A DNA stretch of 64,000 nt from Promicromonospora sp. AC04. GTDB taxonomy: Bacteria; Actinomycetota; Actinomycetes; Actinomycetales; Cellulomonadaceae. Every line of letters begins with the position of its first letter. Position 1 is the stretch's first letter. A model generated the notes under the pieces. It ran no database searches. It was given only the letters and a program-made list of their open reading frames with translations, and had not been told where the DNA came from. Positions 1-6,869 of this stretch are shown in pieces. Both the position numbers and the translations under genes were made by a program. The stretch is from contig NZ_QBUG01000008.1 of assembly GCF_003058225.1 (NCBI RefSeq), positions 273,601 to 337,600 of the forward strand, read 5' to 3'.

Positions 1-242
1 AGATCTGGACCCGGCCCGTCCTGGATCGGCGCAGCCGCTCGATGATCACCTTGACCGCGCTGGTGGCCGGAGGCCACTGGGAGGAGCTGGCGATGCACGT
101 GCGCGCCGCCGTGCGCAACGGGCTGAGCGTCGAGGAGATCAAGGAGGTGCTGCTCCAGACGGCGATCTACTGCTCGGTGCCGAGCGCCAACCACGCGTTC
201 AAGGTCGCCCAGGAGGCGCTGGGCGAGGACGGCCTGGTGTAG
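1..242 (+). CDS. pcaC: Carboxymuconolactone decarboxylase, 3' end (5' cut by window)
   Basis: Frame 3 is open from the window edge to TAG at 240-242. The visible 79 residues begin WTRPVLDRRSRSMITLTALV and continue through HVRAAVRNGLSVEEIKEVLLQ and YCSVPSANHAF, the conserved C-terminal half of 4-carboxymuconolactone decarboxylase, which acts in the protocatechuate branch of the beta-ketoadipate pathway. The general-acid region (HVRAAVRNG) is intact. In many actinobacteria this domain is fused behind the enol-lactone hydrolase (PcaDC/PcaL), which cannot be judged here. The last five codons and the stop form the first unit of a 16-bp tandem array running downstream. Confidence 0.88.
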   Translation, partial: IWTRPVLDRRSRSMITLTALVAGGHWEELAMHVRAAVRNGLSVEEIKEVLLQTAIYCSVPSANHAFKVAQEALGEDGLV

Positions 243-402
243 GGACGGCCTGGTGTAGGGACGGCTTGGTGTAGGGACGGCTTGGTGTAGGGACGGCTTG
301 GTGTAGGGACGGCTTGGTGTAGGGACGGCCTGGTGTAAGGACGGCTTGGCGTAAGGACGGCTTGGTGTGAGGACGGCCCGGCGTGAGATGGCCCGGTGCG
401 AG
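227..402. repeat. 16-bp tandem array over the pcaC stop codon
   Basis: Eleven head-to-tail copies of GGACGGCTTGGTGTAG with drift. Copy 1 (227-242) is the end of the coding sequence including its TAG stop. Copies 1-6 end TAG, 7-8 end TAA, 9-10 end TGA, and the last is degenerate. Because 16 is not a multiple of three, the stops fall in all three forward frames. It looks like expansion of the gene's own 3' end. Confidence 0.95.
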
Positions 403-479
403 GCCCTGCTCATCAGCGGCAGCACGAGCGGCCCTCCGGGGCACGACCGAGTGTCAGTGGGGAATGGTTCGATGCGTCC

Positions 480-1283
480 ATGAACGTCAACGAAGTAGTC
501 GACGAATTGATGGCCAAGGTCGAGCGGCACTGCATCGAGGAGCTGGGGGAGCACGGCGGACGGAACATGGCGGCGCTGGCCCGGCGCGGCCACATGATTG
601 CCCCGACCAGTGACGGAGACACGCCCGCCGGCCGGTGTCGCCTGGGCGGGGCCGCTCTGCTGGAGCCCGGCACCGTCTGGCCGGAGATCGACGGGATTCC
701 GCTAAGCCTGCTCGCGGTACTGGACGTCGACGCCCTGGCTCCCTGGCTCGGCGAGGAGCTCGGCGCCAGCCCCGGGCTGCTCAACTTCTTCCACATCCAG
801 CCCTACGTGGACCACGAGCAGTTCGACGGCATCAACCCGTACGACGACCCGCGCTCCTGGAGGGTTGTCGCCGCCAGACCGGAGAGCGCGGTCGAGACGG
901 CAGCCCCGGCGCCGGCGTACGTCTTCGGCGAGCGTCCGGCATGGGCGGATCCCGTCATCATGCTGCCGGGTCACGAGGAGTCCGTCGTCGATTCCCTCGA
1001 CCTCGGCCCTGGCAACGAGCACAAGTTCGGGGTGTTGGAGGCGGATGACATCTACACGACCTGGCCTCCGGGTACGGACGGCTACGCCAATGGGCATCGC
1101 GCCTTCGGCTGGCCGTGGCCCCAGCAGGGGGAGCTCACCAGGGAGGGTGAGGTCATGCTCCTCCAGCTCGGTGGCGACGAGGAGTTCGAATGGGGCGACG
1201 GCGGTCTGCTCTACTACATGATCCCGGCCGAGGCGCTACGAGCGGGCGACTTCAGCCAGGTGCGCGTCCAACAGGGCGAATGA
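480..1283 (+). CDS. YwqG/DUF1963-family protein
   Basis: Protein of 267 residues starting at ATG 480 (MNVNEVVDELM); in-frame codons upstream to 396 are repeat-derived and unlikely to be translated. It has the family's run of short conserved blocks: GGAALLEPGTVWPEIDG, LLAVLDVDAL, LLNFFHIQPY, a HRAFGWPWPQQG block and a C-terminal LLQLGGDEEFEWGDGGLLYYMIPAEAL. DUF1963 proteins are soluble and of unknown biochemical function. It has no signal peptide or membrane segment and appears monocistronic, between two repeat arrays. Family assignment is from motif recognition. Confidence 0.8.
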   Translation: MNVNEVVDELMAKVERHCIEELGEHGGRNMAALARRGHMIAPTSDGDTPAGRCRLGGAALLEPGTVWPEIDGIPLSLLAVLDVDALAPWLGEELGASPGLLNFFHIQPYVDHEQFDGINPYDDPRSWRVVAARPESAVETAAPAPAYVFGERPAWADPVIMLPGHEESVVDSLDLGPGNEHKFGVLEADDIYTTWPPGTDGYANGHRAFGWPWPQQGELTREGEVMLLQLGGDEEFEWGDGGLLYYMIPAEALRAGDFSQVRVQQGE

Positions 1284-1300
1284 CCCGGGCGGCGTGCAGG

Positions 1301-1382
1301 TCCCAGTCCCAGTCCCAGTCCTAGTCAGTTGACGGACGGCGGACGGCGGATGGTGGATGGTGGATGGCGGATGGCGGATGAC
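1301..1382. repeat. Hexamer and 7-bp tandem repeats
   Basis: About four CCCAGT-type hexamers (1301-1325) are followed by seven copies of GGAYGGY (7 bp, 1334-1382). They fill the gap between the DUF1963 stop and the -10 element of the next gene. Confidence 0.85.
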
Positions 1383-1412
1383 GGCGGGCCCGCCGCAGCA
1401 TTACCTTGAGGC

Positions 1413-2075
1413 ATGACCAGCGCGACCACGCCCGCACCGGGCGGCCCCGATCCTGTCGGGCTAGATCATGGCCTCGGCGCCACCCTTACTCCAGGCTTCC
1501 GCGGCCGGGCGCGCCCGGAGGGCGTGGCGCTGCCTCCCGGGCAGTACGCCGAGGAGGGCTTCCCAGTGCTCTCGGCCGGACCCACACCCAACGTCGACAC
1601 CTCAACCTGGAGCTTCGCAGTCATCAACGAAGCCGGCGCGACGAAGTCCTGGACGTGGGCAGAGCTGATGGCGCTGCCCCAGGACGAGCCGACCGTTGAC
1701 ATCCACTGCGTCACACGCTGGTCGAAGTTCGCCACCCGCTGGCGCGGCGTCTCCCTCGACGTGCTGCTCGCGGACGTCGAGTCCACCGCCGACTTCGCGA
1801 TGGTGGGCTCCTACGGCGGTTACACCACCAACCTGCCGGTAGCCGACCTGCTGGGTGGCAAGGCGTGGATCGCGCACACGTTCGACGGGGCGCCGCTGCA
1901 CCCCGAGCACGGCGGACCCGCGCGGCTGCTGGTGCCCCACCTGTACTTTTGGAAGTCGGCGAAGTGGGTGCGCTCGCTCACGCTCATGCCGATGGACCGG
2001 CCGGGTTTCTGGGAGAAGCTCGGCTACCACGACCTCGGGGACCCGTGGCGCGAGCAGAGGTACCAGGGTGACTGA
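1413..2075 (+). CDS. Sulfite-oxidase-like molybdopterin oxidoreductase
   Basis: A 220-residue cytoplasmic member of the SUOX/YedY molybdopterin fold. The pterin-binding cysteine is C99 in DIHCVTRWSK, followed by the family blocks WRGVSLDVLL, YGGYTTNLPVADLL and HGGPARLLVPHLYFWKSAKWVRSL. There is no twin-arginine signal, no heme domain and no dimerisation domain, so it is the short sulfite oxidase-like type. The substrate is not known. TACCTT (1402-1407) lies five bases before the ATG, which suggests leaderless transcription. The next gene on the same strand is a flavin reductase without an iron-sulfur domain, a plausible electron partner. Confidence 0.88.
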   Translation: MTSATTPAPGGPDPVGLDHGLGATLTPGFRGRARPEGVALPPGQYAEEGFPVLSAGPTPNVDTSTWSFAVINEAGATKSWTWAELMALPQDEPTVDIHCVTRWSKFATRWRGVSLDVLLADVESTADFAMVGSYGGYTTNLPVADLLGGKAWIAHTFDGAPLHPEHGGPARLLVPHLYFWKSAKWVRSLTLMPMDRPGFWEKLGYHDLGDPWREQRYQGD

Positions 2076-2162
2076 TCCGAGCGTGACGGCCGACGGCGCG
2101 AGTGAGCCTCGATCCGACGGACACCGGCCAGACTGGAGACCCCGCGTGCCGCAGTTCCGGAA

Positions 2163-2324
2163 TGACGCCCGCCCGGCCCGACGGAGACCTGGCGTGACGC
2201 GGGATCTACGCAACGACGGACGCCCGGTAGGACGGAGACCCGGTGTGACGGAGGCGTGGCGTGACGGAGGCGTGGCGTGACGGAGGCGTGGCATGACGGA
2301 GGCGTGGCGTGACTGAGGCAGTGG
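2163..2324. repeat. 16-bp array carrying Shine-Dalgarno and start codons
   Basis: Perfect units GTGACGGAGGCGTGGC begin at 2245, 2261, 2277 and (with ATG) 2293; the following partial unit holds the GTG start of the reductase at 2309. Degenerate copies extend back to about 2163. Every unit contains GGAGG six bases before the RTG of the next, so the array is a ladder of ribosome-binding sites in shifting frames. Starts from the earlier units reach stops within the array, e.g. ATG 2293 ends at TGA 2314-2316, overlapping the real start. Confidence 0.9.
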
Positions 2325-3202
2325 GTGCGCGGCTCGGTGCGCGCTACGCCGTCCCCTCCGGCTGGCAGGTCGCCACCCTGGTGGAGCGGCGCGCCGAGAG
2401 TCCGTCCGCGGAGACCCTCGTGCTCGACGTGCCCGGCTGGCCCGGCCACCAGGCCGGCCAGCACCTGGACCTCCGCCTCACCGCGCCGGATGGCTACACC
2501 GCCGAGCGGTCGTACTCCCTCGCGAGCGCGCCGCCGCGGTCCGACTCCACGCTGTCGAGCACCTTGCTGGCTGACTCCTCGTTGCCGGCTTCCTCTTTGC
2601 CGGGTTCAGCGCTGCCGAACACCGCTCTGTCCAGCGCCACGCCGTCCGGCTCCGGTCGCGTCGAGGTCACCGTCCAGCGCGTCAGGGACGGCGAGGTGTC
2701 GCCGTACCTCGTCGACGACTTCCCGCCTGGGTCCGCGATCGAGGTGCGCGGGCCCATCGGCGGGTGGTTCGTCTGGGACCCCGCGATTGACGCGGGCACC
2801 CCAGTGTTCCTCCTGGCCGGCGGTTCAGGGCTGGTCCCGGTGATGTCTATGGCGCGCGCCCGGCGGGAGGCCGGCGACCGGACGCCGTTCCGCCTGATCT
2901 ACTCGGTGCGCACACCGGAGGACCGGCTGTACACCGACGAGCTGGACGCGCTCACCGCCCGTAGCGACGGGTTCGAGGCCCGCACGATCTTCACGCGGGC
3001 GGTCTCGCTCACGGCCCTCCGCGGTCCACGACGCCTCACCTCGTCCGAGCTGGCCTCGTGGGGCTGGCCGCCCGAGCTGGAGCCGCGGGTTTACGTGTGC
3101 GGTCCGACGGGTTTCGTCGAGGCGGTCTCGCGCATGCTCGTGGCCCAGGGCCACGACCCGGCCCGGATCCGGACCGAACGGTTCGGCCCGGCGTCGGGCT
3201 GA
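2309..3202 (+). CDS. FAD/NAD(P)-binding ferredoxin-reductase-type oxidoreductase
   Basis: A 297-residue FNR-fold protein starting at GTG 2309 behind GGAGG (2298-2302) in the last unit of the upstream array. The FAD domain has RSYSLASAPP, the NAD(P) domain has FLLAGGSGLVPVMSM, and the end has VYVCGPTGFVEAVSRML. There is no [2Fe-2S] domain, so electrons presumably go directly to a partner. The adjacent sulfite-oxidase-like enzyme, 233 bp upstream, is the obvious candidate. Residues about 80-112 are a Ser/Leu/Pro-rich repeat (SSLPASSLPGSALP) inserted where relatives have a short loop. Confidence 0.88.
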   Translation: MTEAVGARLGARYAVPSGWQVATLVERRAESPSAETLVLDVPGWPGHQAGQHLDLRLTAPDGYTAERSYSLASAPPRSDSTLSSTLLADSSLPASSLPGSALPNTALSSATPSGSGRVEVTVQRVRDGEVSPYLVDDFPPGSAIEVRGPIGGWFVWDPAIDAGTPVFLLAGGSGLVPVMSMARARREAGDRTPFRLIYSVRTPEDRLYTDELDALTARSDGFEARTIFTRAVSLTALRGPRRLTSSELASWGWPPELEPRVYVCGPTGFVEAVSRMLVAQGHDPARIRTERFGPASG

Positions 3203-3272
3203 GCCGAGCTGCCGGCAGGCCCCGTGCCCGGTTGGTGACCGTGACGAATGCGGGCGCGGCACATCGCCCCGG

Positions 3273-4991
3273 TCATGTCGTGGGTCTCGCGGACTTGATG
3301 GTGTGTCCGTTGGGGTGGGTGAAGTGCCAGCCGTTGTCGTAGTGCATGGTGATGCCGGACCCGTCGACGAGGTCGTGGTGGTGCCAGCAGAGCAGGGCGG
3401 CGTTGCTCACGGAGGTCTCTCCGCCGTCGGCCCAGTGGCGTATCGCGTGGTGCACTTCGCACCGCGATGGTGGCTGGTCGCAGTGGTCGTAGACGCAGTG
3501 TTTGTCGCGGGCGATGACAGCTCGGCGGAGGTGTCCGGTGATGGTGCGTTGGGTGCGGCCGACGTTCAGGACTTGGGAGTCGGGGCCGAAGACGATGCGG
3601 GTGATCTGGCTGTCGCAGGCGATGCGGCGTAGGAGTGAGGCGGGTATCGGGGTGTTGGTCTCGGTGAAGACCGCTGGCCGCTTCACACTGGGCATGCCGG
3701 CCGCGCCGGTCACTCCGGTTCCCGCGAGTCCGGCTGTGCCGGTGCTTCGGGTGGTGCCGGTGGGGGTCCCGGCCTCGGAGGCGCCGGGGGTGCCCGCTGT
3801 CCCGGCGAAGCCGGTGAGCAGTGTGGCTCCAGTCGTGCTGCCGGTGCTGTTGGTGTCGCTGGTGGTGCTGGTGCCACTGGTGCTGCCGCCACTGGTGGTG
3901 CCGGAGTGGTTGTTCGTGTGGTTCTTGATGGTGTTTTTGGTGGCCAGGGTTTGGAGCTCGGTCCAGGAGACGGTCACGTTCAGGTGCGGGCGGACGGCGG
4001 CTCCGGTGCCCGTGTGTCCGTTGTCGAGCACGACTCGGGCCAGGTCGGTCAGGGCCTGGGCGCGGCGTTGTCCCGGCGTGCGGTCGTCGTCGGCTGCTGG
4101 GGCTCCCATGACGGACCCGATCGCGGTGGTCAGGGTCTGGCCGTGTTCTTCGGTGAGGAATCCGGACAGGTGGTATCCGCCCACGGTCGGGGAGACGTCG
4201 AGGTACTCGCGTTCCTTGGTCTTGGCGTAGCCGCGTTCGTCCGCGTCGGGGTCGGCGTGGCGGGCGAAGTAGCGCACCAGGCCGCGGAACCGGTCTGGGC
4301 CGTTCTCGGTCGACCAGTCCAGGAGCTGTTCCTCCCACGTCGGGCAGGTGGGTCCCGGTGTGCCCTCGGCAGGGTCTGCGGGTGCGGAATCGCTCGCCGT
4401 GACGCTCTCGCCGCCGGTGCCGTCGTCTGCGTCGCCTGGTACCGGGGCCGTGGCGCTCTCGTCGCCGGTTCCGTCGCTCGTGTCGCCCGGTACCGGTCCG
4501 GGTGCAGTGGGTTCGATGGTGGTCAAGTCGATCGCGGGTGCCCCCAGGGTCCGGGTGCGGGTAGTGCTGGTGGTGGCGACGTCGACCAGCGCGCGGACCT
4601 TGTCCACGCCGACCTTGCCGGCCAGGGCTGCGGTCAGGGTGGCGGGAAGGTGGTCACGCAGGGCTCGGGCGGTGCGGACGTCGCGCTTGGCGGTGCGGGT
4701 CTGGATGTCTTCGGTACGGGCGAGCCAGATGGCGAAGGTGCGTTCTCCGGTCTGGGCCCATAGTCCGGCTGCTTCGATGCGGGGCAGGATGGACCAGCGG
4801 ACCGCGTCGATGCGGGCGCCGGCGACCCGCAGCCGGGCGGAGGCCTCGATCAGGCGTGTCGTAGCCATGTCTTTCGTGGTGACGTTGTCCGCGGTGACCG
4901 AACCGGCCAGCTCGTCCAGCAGGTGTTCGATGTCGGTCAGGACATCTTCCGCGGGGCGTGCCGGGCCTCCGGCGTACTGGCCTGCTGCCAT
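3273..4991 (-). CDS. DUF222 and HNH endonuclease domain protein (13E12 type)
   Basis: A 572-residue protein: N-terminal DUF222 helical region (about 15-330, including VDAVRWSILPRIEAAGLWAQTGERTFAIWLA), a Thr/Ser/Gly-rich linker (about 345-440), and a C-terminal HNH domain with CVYDHCDQPPSRCEVHHAIRHW and ALLCWHHHDLVDG, supplying zinc cysteines and the metal-binding His/Asn. Such proteins occur in many copies in actinobacterial genomes; their role is unsettled. AAGGGGG sits about 9 bases before the ATG. The linker holds imperfect repeats (GTSTTSDTNSTGSTTGAT), in line with other genes here. It appears monocistronic and convergent with the upstream reductase. Confidence 0.9.
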   Translation of the reverse strand: MAAGQYAGGPARPAEDVLTDIEHLLDELAGSVTADNVTTKDMATTRLIEASARLRVAGARIDAVRWSILPRIEAAGLWAQTGERTFAIWLARTEDIQTRTAKRDVRTARALRDHLPATLTAALAGKVGVDKVRALVDVATTSTTRTRTLGAPAIDLTTIEPTAPGPVPGDTSDGTGDESATAPVPGDADDGTGGESVTASDSAPADPAEGTPGPTCPTWEEQLLDWSTENGPDRFRGLVRYFARHADPDADERGYAKTKEREYLDVSPTVGGYHLSGFLTEEHGQTLTTAIGSVMGAPAADDDRTPGQRRAQALTDLARVVLDNGHTGTGAAVRPHLNVTVSWTELQTLATKNTIKNHTNNHSGTTSGGSTSGTSTTSDTNSTGSTTGATLLTGFAGTAGTPGASEAGTPTGTTRSTGTAGLAGTGVTGAAGMPSVKRPAVFTETNTPIPASLLRRIACDSQITRIVFGPDSQVLNVGRTQRTITGHLRRAVIARDKHCVYDHCDQPPSRCEVHHAIRHWADGGETSVSNAALLCWHHHDLVDGSGITMHYDNGWHFTHPNGHTIKSARPTT

Positions 4992-5304
4992 GATTCCAAC
5001 CCCCTTCCACCACGAATGTCGGGCACCCCTGGTTGGGCTCCCTGCCTGTCCTCGATTCTATCGAACAAACGTCCGGACGGATGGGTGGATGAGAAATCTG
5101 TGGATAACCGTTCGGCGCGATCATGGTGGCTTTCGTGATTGGATCGAGTGGACGTTCCGGTGGACGTTCCGGTGGACGTTCCAGTGGGCGGCCCCGGCGG
5201 GCTGCGGAAGTGCATCACCTCATGCCGAAGCCCTGCCTCCCGGCGTCGCGCCTTCGGCGTCGTGCCACATGGGTTGCAGGTCCGGACCGCACTCGGGCAG
5301 GTGG
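4992..5304. other. Intergenic region with HNH-gene promoter and 12-bp repeat
   Basis: This 313-bp stretch holds the upstream region of the minus-strand HNH gene, including comparatively A+T-rich DNA at 5040-5120 (TCGAACAAACG, TGTGGATAACCG). Three direct copies of TGGACGTTCCGG follow (5149-5184). I see no convincing gene in it. Confidence 0.6.
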
Positions 5305-5523
5305 ATGGCGGCGCGATCCGGGACGGCCTACCGGGCGTGGTGGTCGGAGGAGGCGCGGCGCCTCGACCGCACCGGCGCGCGCCGGCGACATGAGTGGCTC
5401 GACGCCGTGAGCGACGGCAAGCTGCCCGACTCGTTCGACGCCGACGTCGAGACCTGGTTCCGGGACGGCCTGGACCGGGTGCTCGCGGGCCTCACTCGTC
5501 AAGATCTACGCGGCCGGCCCTGA
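5305..5523 (+). CDS. Small hypothetical protein
   Basis: A 72-residue reading frame (MAARSGTAYRAWWSEEARR to LTRQDLRGRP) with plausible amphipathic charge distribution and codon use like its neighbours. The longer upstream extension runs antisense through the HNH gene and is unlikely to be real. The ribosome-binding site is weak. No family recognised. It could be the end of a decayed gene, since the preceding 100 bp in the same frame read low-complexity sequence. Confidence 0.4.
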   Translation: MAARSGTAYRAWWSEEARRLDRTGARRRHEWLDAVSDGKLPDSFDADVETWFRDGLDRVLAGLTRQDLRGRP

Positions 5524-5557
5524 TTCGATCACCGATCTCGCCGCTCAGCGGCCCCCC

Positions 5558-5648
5558 GATGCCCCTGGACCCGATGCCCCTGGACCCGATGCCCCTGGAC
5601 CCTCAATGCCCCTGGACCCTCAATGCCGACCCTCAATGCCCCTGAACC
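5558..5648. repeat. 15-17-bp tandem array over the ArsR stop codon
   Basis: Three copies of GATGCCCCTGGACCC (5558-5602), then TCAATGCCCCTGGACCC, TCAATGCCGACCC and TCAATGCCCCTGAACC. The last TCA (5633-5635) is the stop of the minus-strand regulator, so the array copies the 3' end of that gene including its stop. Confidence 0.9.
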
Positions 5649-6616
5649 AGGGCGGTGCCCAGCGTGGTGCGTGCATGGATCACGCTGGTGCCGCGCCGGC
5701 GGGTAGTGATCAGCCCTCCGCGGCGGAGGACCGCTGTGTGCCGGCTGACGGAGGAGGGGGAGGTGTTGGCCCGCACGGCGAGCGCGGTGGTCGACAGCTC
5801 GGTGTCGATCAGGCGGAGCACGGTGGCACGGGTCTCGCCCAGCAGCTCGCTCAGAGCGTCTGCCTGTATCTCGCCGTCGGCACCCGGCCCGGGATGCCAG
5901 AACGGCTCGCGGCTGACCGGGTAGACCAGCACCGGCTGCAGCTGCGGGTCCGCCAGCGTGATCGGATGGACGACGCCGAAGAACGTGGGGACGAGGGACA
6001 GCCCGCGCCCGTCGAGGTGCAGCTCCCGGGTCACGGGGTAGTCGACCTCCAGCACCGGGGCTCGCCAGCGAGTCGCCGGGCCGAGGCTGCTCAGCACGGC
6101 GCCGACGCCGTGCGCCAGGGCCTGGTGCGCCAGCCCGCTGACCCAGCGGCCCGCGACGGCCGAGGTCTGGTCGGTGTGCGGGGCCACCACCGCCTGGTTG
6201 TAGCGGCGCATCGCGACACCGAGCCGGTTCAGGGCGGCGGGGCGTCCCGCGGCGACGTCGTCGAGCCAGCGGCCGGCCCCTCGGCCACCGGAGAGCTGGC
6301 CGACCTCGGCGCGAAGGCGCTGCTTGCCCGTCGACAGCACGGTCTCGACGCCGGCCTCGAAGTCCGTGGGCTGGTCGGCCGGCGTCAGCAAGTCCGGAAA
6401 GTAGCCCCTGATCGGTGCCAGCGCCACCAGCAGCTTGGCATCGCGTACGAGCCCGGCCTGGGCGAGCCGCTTCCGGGCGAGCCTGCTCCAGGACCCGAAG
6501 TACGGCTCAGGGCTGACAACCTGGTGGATGCTCAGGACGAGCTCCCACATGGGGTCCACCCGCGTGACCACCCGCGTGCGCACCAGGTCGGCAGCAGTGA
6601 AGTGAATGCGAAGCAC
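5633..6616 (-). CDS. ArsR-family winged-helix regulator with long N-terminal domain
   Basis: A 327-residue protein whose last ~85 residues are an ArsR-type wHTH (DALSELLGETRATVLRLIDTELSTTALAVRANTSPSSVSRHTAVLRRGGLI). The first ~240 residues match the DUF5937-like N-terminal domain common in actinobacterial regulators of this shape, presumably ligand-sensing. The GTG start at 6616 follows GAGGGGG by four bases. The metal-binding cysteine motif of classical ArsR is absent, so I do not infer metal sensing. The 168-bp region upstream (6617-6784) is relatively A/T-rich and contains related GTACTTGCGG and GCACTTGCGG motifs that could be its operator. Confidence 0.8.
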   Translation of the reverse strand: MLRIHFTAADLVRTRVVTRVDPMWELVLSIHQVVSPEPYFGSWSRLARKRLAQAGLVRDAKLLVALAPIRGYFPDLLTPADQPTDFEAGVETVLSTGKQRLRAEVGQLSGGRGAGRWLDDVAAGRPAALNRLGVAMRRYNQAVVAPHTDQTSAVAGRWVSGLAHQALAHGVGAVLSSLGPATRWRAPVLEVDYPVTRELHLDGRGLSLVPTFFGVVHPITLADPQLQPVLVYPVSREPFWHPGPGADGEIQADALSELLGETRATVLRLIDTELSTTALAVRANTSPSSVSRHTAVLRRGGLITTRRRGTSVIHARTTLGTALVQGH

Positions 6617-6784
6617 AGGTCCCCCTCGGACGTTCCCGCTCGCCCAAAGCCACGGCCGGCCGCGGTTCTGGGCGAGGCGCGGACGACCGCGGAGGGTAGG
6701 GAGGCAATATCACCCGATAAAGTACATGCACAGCGAAGTACTTGCGGTGCGTGCAGCACTTGCGGAACGCGTGGCACGCGGCAC

Positions 6785-6854
6785 GCCGCACTACAGATGC
6801 CGCACTACAGATGCCGCACTGCAGATGCCGCACTGCAGATGCCGCACTGTAGAT
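6785..6854. repeat. 14-bp tandem array downstream of GH42
   Basis: Five copies of GCCGCACTRCAGAT (the last with TGTAG) plus a degenerate partial copy, ending about 15 bp from the GH42 stop. Each unit has a PstI-like CTGCAG or CTACAG centre. No coding function seen. Confidence 0.9.
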
Positions 6855-6869
6855 GCAGCATTGCGCCCG

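Noticed and set aside
3273..4991. DUF222-HNH gene as part of a mobile element or homing system
   Set aside because: No flanking repeats, intron or transposase; such genes are ordinary multicopy residents of actinobacterial chromosomes.
4348..5304. Extended upstream part of the frame ending at 5523
   Set aside because: It runs antisense through the HNH gene and gives low-complexity sequence; only the last 72 codons look protein-like.
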